A DNA stretch of 33,010 nt from an uncultured Bacilli bacterium (GTDB taxonomy: Bacteria > Bacillota_I > Bacilli_A > RF39 > UBA660). Of this stretch, positions 15,323 to 23,783 are shown in pieces (position 1 is the stretch's first letter; every line of letters begins with the position of its first letter). The notes below the pieces were generated by a model. The model searched no databases. It saw nothing but the letters and a program-made list of their open reading frames with translations, and was not told where the DNA came from. The translations under genes were made by a program, and so were the position numbers. The DNA is taken from assembly GCA_934131005.1 (NCBI GenBank), contig CAKOYV010000014.1, positions 1 to 33,010 of the forward strand, given 5' to 3'.

Positions 15323-17078
15323 TTTCTAACTCCTCCTTTGACAATTGCGATAAAGCTATTTGTTTGTATACTTCACAATTTTTTAATAATTCTTTATGTG
15401 TTCCCATTCCTACACAGTTACCATCTTCTAGAACGAGAATTTTATCAGCATTCATGATGGTTCCTATTCTTTGGGCAACAATTAAACAAGTTGCACCTTT
15501 AGTATATTTTTTTAATTCATGTCTTAAAACGGAATCTGTTTTATAATCAAGAGCTGAGAATGAATCGTCAAATATATATATTTCTGGATCTCTGGCTATG
15601 GCACGAGCAATTGCTAATCTTTGCTTTTGACCACCTGATACATTAGTACCACCTTGAGCAATATGGGTTTCATATTTGTTATCCATTTTTTCAACGAATT
15701 CTTGACCTTGAGCAACTTTAATAGCTTCTTTTATTTTTTTAGTAGTTATTTTGCCACGACCATTATCACCATACGCAACATTGGATGATACGGTTCCGTT
15801 AAACATGACTGCTTTTTGAGGAACATATCCTAATTTTTGGTGAAGATAGTCTTGCTTATAGTCTTTAACGTTAATTCCATCTACTAAGACCTCGCCATCT
15901 GTTGCATCATAAAATCTTGGAACTAGGTTAACAAGAGTTGATTTTCCGCTACCGGTTGAACCAATAAAAGCTACAGTTTCTCCTTTATTAGCTTTAAAAC
16001 TAATATTGGTCAAAAGATATTCCTCGGCGTCTGGATATTTAAAGGAAACATTTTTGAATTCAACAGTTCCAATTTCTTTAGTTTTATTTTTGGTAAGTTT
16101 TCCATCTTCAATAGTAATTGGAGTATCTAAGACTTCATTAATACGTTTAGCTGATACTTCTGCTCTTGGTACCATCATAAAAATCATTGCTAGCATTAAG
16201 AAGGCCATGATTATTTGCATTGCATAGGATGAGAATACTACCATGTCACCAAAAAGAGATATTTTATCGGCCATTACTGACTGTTCTATTAGAGATGCTC
16301 CTATAAAATAGATTGATAATGTTAAAAAGTACATTATTAAATACATAACAGGAGACATAATCGCAAAAGCCTTTTGGTTAAATAATTGCTGATTGGTTAG
16401 TTTGTTGTTTACTTCCGAGAATTTTTCTTCTTGATATTCTTCGGCATTAAAAGCCCTTACAATTCTTATACCTGTTAAATTTTCACGTGTTACATTATTT
16501 AATTTATCAATTAATTTTTGTACAATTTTGAATTTTGGCATAACAATTATTATTAAACAACCTATTACGAATAGTAATATAACAACGGCAATAGCAGTTA
16601 TGGTACTCCATTCTATACTTTTATTTAATATTTTTGTTATAGCCCAAATGGCTGTTATGGGTGCTTTTATTAATAGTTGTAGCCCCATACCAATTAACAT
16701 TTCAACTTGAGTTATATCATTAGTTGTTCTAGTTATTAAGCTACTAGTTGAGAATTGTTTTACTTCTTGCATAGATAAATTTTCTACTTTGTCAAATATT
16801 TTTTTTCTAGTTCTCATTGAGAAAATTGATGAAATATTTGCAACTAAGTAACCGACAATAATGGCTGATAATAAACTCCCAAAGGCACAAAGAAGCATAT
16901 AACCACCATTTTTTAAGATATCAGCCATCTTACTTCCTTCAGTTTGAACAAGTTTAGTAATTTCTGACATATAATCAGGCATTTTTAATTCTAACCAAAC
17001 TTGACCAAAGATTAAAATAAAGCAAACAAGTGCTAATATCCATTCTTTTTTAGTTAAATTTTTTAATAATTTTAGCAT
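15309..17078 (-). CDS. ABC exporter half-transporter, degenerate-site subunit
   Basis: This 589-residue protein has six membrane helices (about 13-310) followed by an ATPase with Walker A G-S-T-G-S-G-K-S (373-380) and signature V-S-G-G-Q-K-Q-R (480-487). Its Walker B is Y-I-F-D-D (501-505), where Asp505 replaces the catalytic Glu, and its H-loop is V-A-Q-R (Gln536 in place of His). Loss of exactly these residues is the hallmark of the degenerate half of heterodimeric exporters, so this gene and the next one form the working pair. The ATG at 17078 has no clear Shine-Dalgarno; AAAGGAG lies about 35 bases upstream, just after marR. Translation may start at an unusual codon or depend on coupling. 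Confidence 0.9.
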   Translation of the reverse strand: MLKLLKNLTKKEWILALVCFILIFGQVWLELKMPDYMSEITKLVQTEGSKMADILKNGGYMLLCAFGSLLSAIIVGYLVANISSIFSMRTRKKIFDKVENLSMQEVKQFSTSSLITRTTNDITQVEMLIGMGLQLLIKAPITAIWAITKILNKSIEWSTITAIAVVILLFVIGCLIIIVMPKFKIVQKLIDKLNNVTRENLTGIRIVRAFNAEEYQEEKFSEVNNKLTNQQLFNQKAFAIMSPVMYLIMYFLTLSIYFIGASLIEQSVMADKISLFGDMVVFSSYAMQIIMAFLMLAMIFMMVPRAEVSAKRINEVLDTPITIEDGKLTKNKTKEIGTVEFKNVSFKYPDAEEYLLTNISFKANKGETVAFIGSTGSGKSTLVNLVPRFYDATDGEVLVDGINVKDYKQDYLHQKLGYVPQKAVMFNGTVSSNVAYGDNGRGKITTKKIKEAIKVAQGQEFVEKMDNKYETHIAQGGTNVSGGQKQRLAIARAIARDPEIYIFDDSFSALDYKTDSVLRHELKKYTKGATCLIVAQRIGTIMNADKILVLEDGNCVGMGTHKELLKNCEVYKQIALSQLSKEELENGRK

Positions 17079-17125
17079 ATTCGTTTGATATATTTGGCAA
17101 CAAAAATATATCTTTTTCTCCTTTC

Positions 17126-17581
17126 TTAGTAATTATTTTTTATATTTTCTTTCATTTTATCTAAGACACGAGAGAATGTATTTAATTCTTCATCTGAAAT
17201 ATTTTTAGTGATAATTTCATCTATTTCAGTAAATTTTTGACGTTTTTGAGAAAATATTTTTCTTGTTTTATCATTTAAGATTATTTTTTTACATCTAGCA
17301 TCATTAGTATGTACTTCTCTTTCTAATAAGCCATTTTTTTCCATAGTCTGTAAGACTCCTGATACGGTTGCTCTTCTTAAATCTAAGACGTTTTCTAAAT
17401 CTTTTTGATAGATTTCTTTATCAGGATTATCTAAAATATATTCAATAATTTGGACTTGAGTTGGTGTTATGTGACATGGAAATTGACTTCGTTTAATGGG
17501 ATTATCAATATCCTTAACAAAAACTCTAATGACTAATTTTTCTAAATCTTTAATTTGATATAATACTCTATTTTCTCTCAT
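17126..17581 (-). CDS. MarR-family transcriptional regulator
   Basis: This 151-residue protein shows the winged-helix pattern: T-P-T-Q-V-Q-I-I-E-Y-I-L, then Y-Q-K-D-L-E, then a recognition helix L-R-R-A-T-V-S-G-V-L-Q-T-M-E-K-N-G-L-L-E-R and a wing (D-A-R-C-K-K-I-I-L). A long C-terminal helix follows for dimerisation. It is first in the operon marR-ABC-ABC-kinase-like. MarR proteins usually repress their own operon and release on ligand binding, so this one probably controls the exporter. Confidence 0.9.
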   Translation of the reverse strand: MRENRVLYQIKDLEKLVIRVFVKDIDNPIKRSQFPCHITPTQVQIIEYILDNPDKEIYQKDLENVLDLRRATVSGVLQTMEKNGLLEREVHTNDARCKKIILNDKTRKIFSQKRQKFTEIDEIITKNISDEELNTFSRVLDKMKENIKNNY

Positions 17582-17621
17582 TTAAATACACCTCGCAAAA
17601 TTGTCAGTTGCCATACATATT

Positions 17622-17650
17622 ATATTATTCGATGATTTAATAAATGTCAA
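17622..17650 (-). promoter_or_regulatory. Promoter of the marR-ABC operon, TTGACA-17-TAATAT
   Basis: On the minus strand TTGACA (17645-17650) and TAATAT (17622-17627) are separated by 17 bases, about 40 bases before the marR ATG. The leader contains GGCAACTGACAA (about 17600-17611), a possible MarR half-site; no full palindrome is obvious. Confidence 0.8.
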
Positions 17651-17697
17651 GGGGCTTACAAAAATATGGGAAAATTTGGGCAAAAGAAAAATATGGT

Positions 17698-18804
17698 TTA
17701 CAAATACCATAATTTTTGATTGTTTTTTCTGACTTCTTTGATGATGCCGCCTCCTAAGCATTGTTCTTTATCATATAAGACACAAGCTTGGCCTGGAGTT
17801 ACGGCTTTTGCTCCTGCACTATAAGTTACTAAGATTTCATCATTTTCTAAATAAGTTAATTCTACATCAATATCTTTTTGACGATATCTAAATTTAGCAG
17901 TTGCTTTGGTAATATGCCTATCTGTTAGCCAATTTACTTCGTTGATTACGCAAGAGGTTGTTATTAAATATTCGTTAGCTTGGCCGGTTGCAATATAGAG
18001 AATATTTTTGGCTAAATCCTTTCCAACAACAAACATACGCTCTTTTGTTCCACCTATATCTAGGCCTCTTCTTTGACCAATAGTATAATGCATAAGCCCT
18101 ATGTGCTTGCCTACTACTTCTTTAGTTTTAATATTTATAACATCACCTGGTTGGTTTGGTAAATAATTTTTTAGAAAGTTATTGAAATTTCTTTCGCCTA
18201 TGAAGCAGATGCCTGTTGAATCTTTTTTATTTGCTGTTATTAGGCCATTTTCTTGAGCTATGGCTCTTACATCTTTTTTTATCATATCTCCGATAGGAAA
18301 TAAAACATTTTTTAGTTGGTCTTTACTAACTTGAGATAAAAAGTACGTTTGGTCTTTATTATCATCTATACCTCTTAATAATTTGCCATCTTCTAATCTA
18401 GCATAATGGCCAGTTGCAATATAGTCTGCGCCTAATTCTCTTGCATATTTGGCAAACATATCAAACTTTATATATTTATTACACATGATATCAGGATTAG
18501 GGGTACGTCCTTTTTTTAATTCATCTAAAAAATAAGTGAAGACATATTGCCAATATTCTTTGACAAAGTCTTTTCTGTATAGTGGTATTCCTAATTTATC
18601 ACAAACCTTTTTAGCATCTAAATAATCTATTTCTTGAGGACATATTCCTTCTTTGGTTGTTGGCGCTCCTATTTCTTCTCCATCTGCAAGAGAATCCCAA
18701 TTTCTCATGAATAGTCCTATTACTTCGTAACCTTGTTGTTTTAATAATAAAGCTGCTACGCTACTGTCAACTCCGCCAGATATTCCTACTACTACTTTTT
18801 TCAT
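17698..18804 (-). CDS. mnmA: tRNA-specific 2-thiouridylase MnmA
   Basis: This 368-residue enzyme makes 2-thiouridine at wobble position 34 of tRNA (Lys, Glu, Gln). The PP-loop ATP site is S-G-G-V-D-S-S (9-15), followed by F-M-R-N-W. The two catalytic cysteines are C108 (N-P-D-I-M-C-N) and C200 (T-G-I-C-F-I-G). Further signatures are G-A-D-Y-I-A-T-G-H-Y-A, D-Q-T-Y-F-L, the C-terminal H-Y-T-I-G-Q-R-R-G-L and the late G-Q-A-C-V-L-Y. The length is normal for the family. It lies 23 bases downstream of the rhomboid gene and is probably the last gene of the TVP38-rhomboid-mnmA operon. Confidence 0.97.
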   Translation of the reverse strand: MKKVVVGISGGVDSSVAALLLKQQGYEVIGLFMRNWDSLADGEEIGAPTTKEGICPQEIDYLDAKKVCDKLGIPLYRKDFVKEYWQYVFTYFLDELKKGRTPNPDIMCNKYIKFDMFAKYARELGADYIATGHYARLEDGKLLRGIDDNKDQTYFLSQVSKDQLKNVLFPIGDMIKKDVRAIAQENGLITANKKDSTGICFIGERNFNNFLKNYLPNQPGDVINIKTKEVVGKHIGLMHYTIGQRRGLDIGGTKERMFVVGKDLAKNILYIATGQANEYLITTSCVINEVNWLTDRHITKATAKFRYRQKDIDVELTYLENDEILVTYSAGAKAVTPGQACVLYDKEQCLGGGIIKEVRKNNQKLWYL

Positions 18805-18827
18805 TGTTTCACTTCCTTGTACAAATT

Positions 18828-19388
18828 TTATTTAAATAGATAAAAGCCATATATTCCTCCACATATAGCTCCAATGATATGACTTAAGTGGGAGGCATTA
18901 TCTTTTTTGCTTAATCCACTTATTATTTCATTTATAATATAGAATATAAAAATTAAGATAAGAGTTAATGGGATACGTCCTGCTTCTATATTAACAAATG
19001 AACTTAATACTATTAGCATAAATACAATACCACTAGCACCTAAGATTCTATTTTTGCCTATTAAATTATTAACGATAGCTGTTATTAATGCGGTTAAGAG
19101 AATCATTATTAATAAATTTTGTGCCCCATATTTTTCTTCAATCATTGGTCCTATTAAAAGGATATAGAGAAAATTATTCATAAAATGATTCCAATTTTCA
19201 TGGCCTAGAATATGAGTAAATAATCTTATATATGTTAGTGGGTTTGCTAAGCTTGAAGGATATGTTGAGAATATGTATTTATTACTTTTATCTTTGGTTA
19301 AATACTTTAGAATTAAGGCTATCAAAGAGAGAAAAAAGAAAGTTAAAATTACAATAGAATTATATTGAAGATGAGAAATAATATCCAT
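18828..19388 (-). CDS. Rhomboid-family intramembrane serine protease
   Basis: This protein has 186 residues from the ATG at 19388; the GTG three codons earlier is part of the AGGTG ribosome site. Six membrane segments are predicted. Counting from the GTG, the rhomboid marks are G-H-E-N-W-N-H-F-M-N-N (65-75), the nucleophile motif G-A-S-G (120-123, Ser122) and a histidine in the last helix (S-H-I-I-G-A, H173). This gives a complete Ser-His dyad, so activity is plausible. Rhomboids cut substrates within the membrane. It sits 12-22 bases after the TVP38 gene. Confidence 0.85.
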   Translation of the reverse strand: MDIISHLQYNSIVILTFFFLSLIALILKYLTKDKSNKYIFSTYPSSLANPLTYIRLFTHILGHENWNHFMNNFLYILLIGPMIEEKYGAQNLLIMILLTALITAIVNNLIGKNRILGASGIVFMLIVLSSFVNIEAGRIPLTLILIFIFYIINEIISGLSKKDNASHLSHIIGAICGGIYGFYLFK

Positions 19389-19409
19389 TTTTAACACCTA
19401 CTTTATTTT

Positions 19410-19979
19410 TTATAATATAGCTACAAATACACTATACATAATAAGCGCTAGTGGTTTACCAATTATTATGATAGCTAGAAATTTTTTGAAGCTCATTTCG
19501 CTAAGACCTGCTACATAACATAATAGATCGTCTGGTAGTCCTGGTAAGAGGATGCCCCAGAAAAATATGTTGTCAAATTTTTGGGCCCTGATATAACCTA
19601 AGTATTTATCGACAGTTTCTTTATTGAATAATTTTCTTACTAATTTTAAGCCATATTTTTTAGATAAATAATAAGCCATGCTAGAACCAATGGCTAGACC
19701 TAAGTAATTATAGATAAAACCAGCAATTGGTCCAAAGGCTAATACGCCAGCAAGACAGCTAGCTCCACCTGGTATTACTGGAAAGACAACTTGAACTATT
19801 TGAATAAATATAAAGAAGATAGGACCAAATAGACCAAATTTTTCGATATAATTAATTAAAATATTTTTATCTCTAAATATTCCTAGTTTCATACCATAAA
19901 TGATAAAAACAATAATAAGAATAGTTGCTAGAATAGTTATAATTTTAAATAAACTTTTTATTATTTGCTCTCTTTTCAT
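19410..19979 (-). CDS. TVP38/TMEM64 (DedA-superfamily) membrane protein
   Basis: This 189-residue protein has about five hydrophobic segments. The family core is P-V-I-P-G-G-A-S-C-L-A-G-V-L-A-F-G-P-I-A-G, then the amphipathic Y-Y-L-S-K-K-Y-G-L-K. A re-entrant block near the C-terminus reads L-L-P-G-L-P-D-D-L-L-C-Y-V-A-G-L-S. This family is proposed to act in lipid flipping or membrane homeostasis. It is first in the operon with the rhomboid and mnmA. Confidence 0.85.
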   Translation of the reverse strand: MKREQIIKSLFKIITILATILIIVFIIYGMKLGIFRDKNILINYIEKFGLFGPIFFIFIQIVQVVFPVIPGGASCLAGVLAFGPIAGFIYNYLGLAIGSSMAYYLSKKYGLKLVRKLFNKETVDKYLGYIRAQKFDNIFFWGILLPGLPDDLLCYVAGLSEMSFKKFLAIIIIGKPLALIMYSVFVAIL

Positions 19980-20010
19980 TTTAATTCCTTCTTTTCTTTT
20001 TTATAAGATA

Positions 20011-20034
20011 ATTATACCTTATTTTTGGAAATTA
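20011..20034 (-). promoter_or_regulatory. Probable promoter of the TVP38-rhomboid-mnmA operon with a shared 16-bp motif
   Basis: A consensus -10 TATAAT (minus, 20011-20016) is preceded after two bases by TAATTTCCAAAAATAA (20019-20034). The same 16-mer, with zero or one change, occurs twice more at 23709-23747. The -35 at the usual spacing (TATACT) is poor, which is compatible with activator dependence. Confidence 0.5.
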
Positions 20035-20210
20035 GTATAGTTTTTTATACACAATTATATACAAAGATGGTTTTATTTTAAGATGGGCAGTTTATACTTT
20101 TTAAAGTGTTAGATAGTTTTTTTGGTAATTTAGGTTTGCATCAAAATAAACAATACTAGTCTATATAAAATATGTTTTAATTCTATTTATGAATAGTATA
20201 ATAGTCACTT

Positions 20211-20250
20211 AAAAAGGCTTATAATTTTTTAATAATTACACGCCTTTTTT
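20211..20250 (-). terminator. Terminator after the HD-domain gene
   Basis: AAAAAGGC (20211-20218) pairs with GCCTTTTT (20242-20249). The last codons and stop of the HD gene lie in the loop. It is T-rich on the minus strand downstream. Confidence 0.7.
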
Positions 20251-21323
20251 ATTTTTGTTAATTGCTTTTTAGATTTTTTAATGGTTTTATTTTTTAAATC
20301 ATCTAAAATATAATTACATATTAGTGGTAAATAAGAATTTAATTCATTATTATTCTTCTTATAGATATTTATGATGTTTTTATGTTTTTGATTGATGGTT
20401 TGTTTTTCTTTTTTGAAAATATCACTTATATTTATAATTAAATTACTATTTATTTTAGACTTTATGTTGTTATTATTTATGATTATTATATCCCTGTTAT
20501 CATTATCTATTTCTTCCAAATTACTTTGATTTTTTAGATAAGTAACATGATAGCCGCTTATTATAAAATAACTTTCTAATTTTTTTATGAAATCTTGATT
20601 ATTTTTTCTAGAATTATTTACAATTTCTATTATATATGGGTTATTTAATTTTAATAATGATTTTAATTTTAAATTTTCAATTTTTTTATAATGTAGTTCT
20701 TTGGCTATATTACTTTGTTCTAATTTTTTATTAATTATATCTATATCTGGATAATATTCTTTATTGGGTGATGAAAAGATTTTACTTATATTATCTAAAT
20801 TTGCTTTTAATTTTACAAACATTGGATTATTCACATCTTCACCTTGAATTAAAGATTTATATACTTCCTGCCAATACCAAAGTTTTTTCTCTTTACCTCG
20901 ATTGAAGGCGCTAAAGTCTTCTTTACATTCACGACCAAACTTGTATCTTAAATCTTCTAAATTGCTGATTTTATCACAGGCTACGATGGCTTTGTGTCTT
21001 AAGTCTAATGTTTTTACTCGGTTAATAGTTCCTAGTTTGCGTTCTTCCCAACTTTGAGTTTTATCAGCTTCGCTGGCGCCTACTACTAGAGAGCAGATAT
21101 CTTCACCAAATTTTTCTAAAATATCTTCTTTTGTATAATCGGTATCTTCTATTACATCATGTAGATAACCAGCAGCTATAACATTATCATCAAATCCATA
21201 TTTTGCTAAAAGATTTGCTACGTCAATAGCATGAAACGCTGTTGGTTTTTCTTTTTCGGCTTTTCTAAATTGACCACTATGTGCGATAATGGCAAATTGC
21301 ATTGCTTGTTGTTTTATATTCAT
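20229..21323 (-). CDS. HD-domain hydrolase (SpoT-like) fused to a degenerate kinase-like domain
   Basis: This protein has 364 residues. The N-terminal ~185 are an HD phosphohydrolase of the RelA/SpoT type: H31 (A-F-H-A-I-D), H55-D56 (Y-L-H-D-V-I-E-D-T) and D117 (C-D-K-I-S-N-L). All metal-binding residues are present, so ppGpp-like hydrolysis is possible. After a linker, the C-terminal ~155 residues open with N-P-Y-I-I-E-I-V-N-N-S-R-K-N-N-Q-D (229-245). That is the layout of a P-loop 'I-x-G-N-S-R-x-G-K-T-T' with the Gly, Lys and Thr replaced. The rest is shortened and Asn/Lys/Ile-rich, so it looks like a dead kinase domain. It is the last gene of the prepilin-phasin-ubiB-HD series. Confidence 0.75.
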   Translation of the reverse strand: MNIKQQAMQFAIIAHSGQFRKAEKEKPTAFHAIDVANLLAKYGFDDNVIAAGYLHDVIEDTDYTKEDILEKFGEDICSLVVGASEADKTQSWEERKLGTINRVKTLDLRHKAIVACDKISNLEDLRYKFGRECKEDFSAFNRGKEKKLWYWQEVYKSLIQGEDVNNPMFVKLKANLDNISKIFSSPNKEYYPDIDIINKKLEQSNIAKELHYKKIENLKLKSLLKLNNPYIIEIVNNSRKNNQDFIKKLESYFIISGYHVTYLKNQSNLEEIDNDNRDIIIINNNNIKSKINSNLIINISDIFKKEKQTINQKHKNIINIYKKNNNELNSYLPLICNYILDDLKNKTIKKSKKQLTKIKKACNY

Positions 21324-21349
21324 AATTTCCCCTACTCCTATAATTTATT

Positions 21350-22885
21350 TTAATCAATATGATCAAGATACATTTTTATAAAAATCCATACAGTTAATAT
21401 GAAGGCTACAATTAAATAAATATTACGTAAAAGAATACTATTTACCATGGTTGCACCTAAAATTAAAGCTGAATCTAATAGACCTATTACTACCTGATGA
21501 AGCATTTTTTCTAATTTTTCAATTTTATTATTAGAATCATTTAATTCCATATTAAAGTTTATTTCTCCTCTATTTAGTGATGATAATAATTTTAAACTTT
21601 CATTAGGAATCTCTGTTAGGCTATCGGTTGTAGTTAATATTTTTTGACCTATTTTTATAAAGTTTTCTCGGCTCAATAAATCATCTAATTTTTCTTCTTT
21701 AATTTTGTTAGATAGTACTTCAATTAGACTTATTTGAGGACTGATATCTTCTAGTAGTCCTTCTATTACTCCTACTCCTCTTATTAACATTGTTATGTCT
21801 TTATCAAGTCTTAGATTATTACTTTGTAACATATTAAACATGCTATTAATAAAACCAGCTGTATTTGTGTTACTTATTTCTAAGGAAGCATTTTTAGAAA
21901 GAATTGATTCAATATCTCGTCTTAATTTTATATGATTAATATCACCATAGACACTAGATAAGTCAATTAATGTTCTTTCAACTTCATAAATGTCATTTTT
22001 AACGATTGCTTTAATACATTTTTTTAAGAGATTTCTATCACGTAGTGTAAGTCTCCCCATCATTCCTAGATCAATAAAAACAATTTTTCCGTTGTCTATC
22101 ATTATATTATCAGCATGTGGATCAGCGTGAAAGAAGCCATCATCAATTGCTTGTTTAATATAATTATTGGCAAGTTTTAGGCCTATTTCATTTAAATCAT
22201 AACCACTATTTTGTAATATTTCTTTTTCATTTATAGAAACACCACTTATATTTTCCATGACTAAAACTTTGGTAGTTACTAAATTTTCATAAACTTTTGG
22301 TGATGAGACATAATTAATATCTTTATTATTTCTTTTAAATTCTTTTAAATTTAAGGCTTCTATTTCAAAGTTCATCTCTTCTTTGGCAACATTAAACATT
22401 TGGTCAATAACTTCTTTTAAGTCCATTATTTTAAATACGCTATTTAAGTGTAATAATGAAATTGCTTTTTTTAGAAGTTTAACATCCATAGCCATTTTTT
22501 CATAGATGCCTTCTCTTTGAACTTTAATGACTACTTCTTCTCCTGATAATAAAGTTGCCTTATGTACTTGAGCGATTGATGCAGAGCCAAGACACACCTC
22601 ATCTATATGAGCAAATATTTCTTTTGAATTTCCATATTCTTGATTTAAGATTTTGGTTACTTGTTCAAATGGCATAGGTGTTACATTACTTCTTAATTTT
22701 ACTAAAGCATTACAATAATTTTTAGGAAAGACATCTACTCTATTGGACATTATTTGGCCTATTTTGATAAATGTTGGTCCTAATTTTTCAATAATTTGGC
22801 AAAACTTTTCGGGAGTCATTCCTTCTAGGAGATTACTATCTTTTAATATTTTTATTATTTCTTTTAATCGTTGTTTTTCATCCAT
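21350..22885 (-). CDS. ABC1/AarF/UbiB-family protein kinase-like protein
   Basis: This 511-residue protein carries the family hallmarks: K-L-G-P-T-F-I-K-I-G-Q (35-44, the KxGQ motif), G-S-A-S-I-A-Q-V-H (100-108, replacing the usual Gly-rich loop), V-V-I-K-V-Q (K121), F-F-H-A-D-P-H-A-D-N (catalytic loop, D255-N260) and I-D-L-G (metal-binding Asp 272). The C-terminus has two hydrophobic segments (about 455-507), the usual membrane anchor. UbiB proteins are atypical kinases/ATPases tied to isoprenoid lipid metabolism; the substrate in this bacterium is unknown. The gene starts 3 bases after the phasin-like gene, a common pairing in Bacillota. Confidence 0.9.
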   Translation of the reverse strand: MDEKQRLKEIIKILKDSNLLEGMTPEKFCQIIEKLGPTFIKIGQIMSNRVDVFPKNYCNALVKLRSNVTPMPFEQVTKILNQEYGNSKEIFAHIDEVCLGSASIAQVHKATLLSGEEVVIKVQREGIYEKMAMDVKLLKKAISLLHLNSVFKIMDLKEVIDQMFNVAKEEMNFEIEALNLKEFKRNNKDINYVSSPKVYENLVTTKVLVMENISGVSINEKEILQNSGYDLNEIGLKLANNYIKQAIDDGFFHADPHADNIMIDNGKIVFIDLGMMGRLTLRDRNLLKKCIKAIVKNDIYEVERTLIDLSSVYGDINHIKLRRDIESILSKNASLEISNTNTAGFINSMFNMLQSNNLRLDKDITMLIRGVGVIEGLLEDISPQISLIEVLSNKIKEEKLDDLLSRENFIKIGQKILTTTDSLTEIPNESLKLLSSLNRGEINFNMELNDSNNKIEKLEKMLHQVVIGLLDSALILGATMVNSILLRNIYLIVAFILTVWIFIKMYLDHID

Positions 22886-22888
22886 ATT

Positions 22889-23218
22889 TTAATCCTTTTT
22901 AGTAGTTTTAGTATCTTTTTTTGTATTCTTTTTATCTTCTGGTTGTAACATTTTGATTATTTCTTCTCTTTCTTCCTTGCTCATATTATTTATTGAATTT
23001 ACCAAATCTTCTTTAGTAGTTGGAGATACTTCTACTGTAACGCTATCCTTTATTGTTTGTTTGATATTTCTTTTTAACTCTTCATTCTTAATCATACCTT
23101 CATTATAAAGACTTTGACCTTTAGTTAATAACTCTTCTTTTAATTTGCTAGCAGCATCCCCTGTTAGAGAAATTGCTCCTAATCCCATAAATAATATATT
23201 TTTTAATTCTTCTTTCAT
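22889..23218 (-). CDS. Phasin-like small helical protein
   Basis: This 109-residue protein starts M-K-E-E-L-K-N-I-L-F-M-G-L-G-A-I-S-L-T-G. Helices with a K-G-Q-S-L-Y-N-E-G and E-E-L-K-R-N-I turn follow, as in phasin superfamily proteins often encoded next to UbiB kinases. The C-terminus is a Lys/Thr/Asp-rich tail (KKNTKKDTKTTKKD). It is probably a partner or regulator of the UbiB-like protein; no polyhydroxyalkanoate gene is seen here. Confidence 0.65.
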   Translation of the reverse strand: MKEELKNILFMGLGAISLTGDAASKLKEELLTKGQSLYNEGMIKNEELKRNIKQTIKDSVTVEVSPTTKEDLVNSINNMSKEEREEIIKMLQPEDKKNTKKDTKTTKKD

Positions 23219-23232
23219 TTATATCCTCCTTT

Positions 23233-23676
23233 TTAATTTTGTGATGTTATTATTGTTGGCGTTGAATAATCAAAATCTTTTTGATTGATATTATATTTTA
23301 CAGTAACATAACTTGAAGTTAGAACTATTTTCTTCTTTGTAGATGGTTCTTTAAGATTTTCATTTAAATAACCATTATCTACTAATATTTTTAGTGTTAT
23401 TTTATTATCTGCAATAGCTGTATTATCAATCTTATTGATACATTTATATCCACTAGAACAATTTGAAGTTGAAAATTCAATTTTATATTTATTATCAGTT
23501 ATATATGCTTTTGTGGCAGATATTAAACTATTTTTAAAATTTTCTTGGTTTTCAACTCTATTTTTTTTAATAATTGATGTAACAGAAGGTATCATTATTG
23601 TAGATAAAACTCCTAATATTACAACAACGGCTAGTATTTCAATCAATGTAAAGCCTTTATTATTCAATTTCAACAT
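23233..23676 (-). CDS. Type IV prepilin-like protein
   Basis: This 147-residue protein has a textbook prepilin leader: N-N-K-G-F-T-L-I-E at 5-13, with cleavage expected after G8 and E13 present. It is followed by a hydrophobic helix (14-35) and a polar C-terminal domain with two close cysteines (C-S-S-G-Y-K-C). It resembles ComGC or minor pseudopilins. No pilus assembly ATPase or prepilin peptidase is in the window. It is the first gene of an operon with the phasin-like, UbiB and HD proteins, an unexpected partnership. Confidence 0.85.
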   Translation of the reverse strand: MLKLNNKGFTLIEILAVVVILGVLSTIMIPSVTSIIKKNRVENQENFKNSLISATKAYITDNKYKIEFSTSNCSSGYKCINKIDNTAIADNKITLKILVDNGYLNENLKEPSTKKKIVLTSSYVTVKYNINQKDFDYSTPTIITSQN

Positions 23677-23698
23677 TCCATCACCTATCTTCAGTATG

Positions 23699-23724
23699 AT
23701 TATAACATTTATTTTTAGAAATTA
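23699..23724 (-). promoter_or_regulatory. Promoter of the prepilin operon with the shared 16-bp motif
   Basis: On the minus strand an extended -10 TGT-TATAAT (-10 at 23699-23704) lies just after TAATTTCTAAAAATAA (23709-23724), one base different from the copy upstream of the TVP38 operon. The -35 (TTTTAA at 17 bases) is weak. Confidence 0.6.
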
Positions 23725-23731
23725 AAAGGGT

Positions 23732-23759
23732 TTATTTTTGGAAATTAATATGTTAGAAT
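23732..23759 (+). promoter_or_regulatory. Probable promoter of the short-chain dehydrogenase gene with the shared motif
   Basis: The third copy of the 16-mer (23732-23747, TTATTTTTGGAAATTA) is followed by TGT-TAGAAT (extended -10, 23754-23759) on the plus strand, 25 bases before the ATG. The two divergent promoters share a 60-base region. Confidence 0.45.
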
Positions 23760-23783
23760 TGTTATGAAAGGTAGATGATTTAA

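Noticed and set aside
15036..15546. Plus-strand frames over the ABC gene junction
   Set aside because: Antisense of clear ABC exporter coding sequence.
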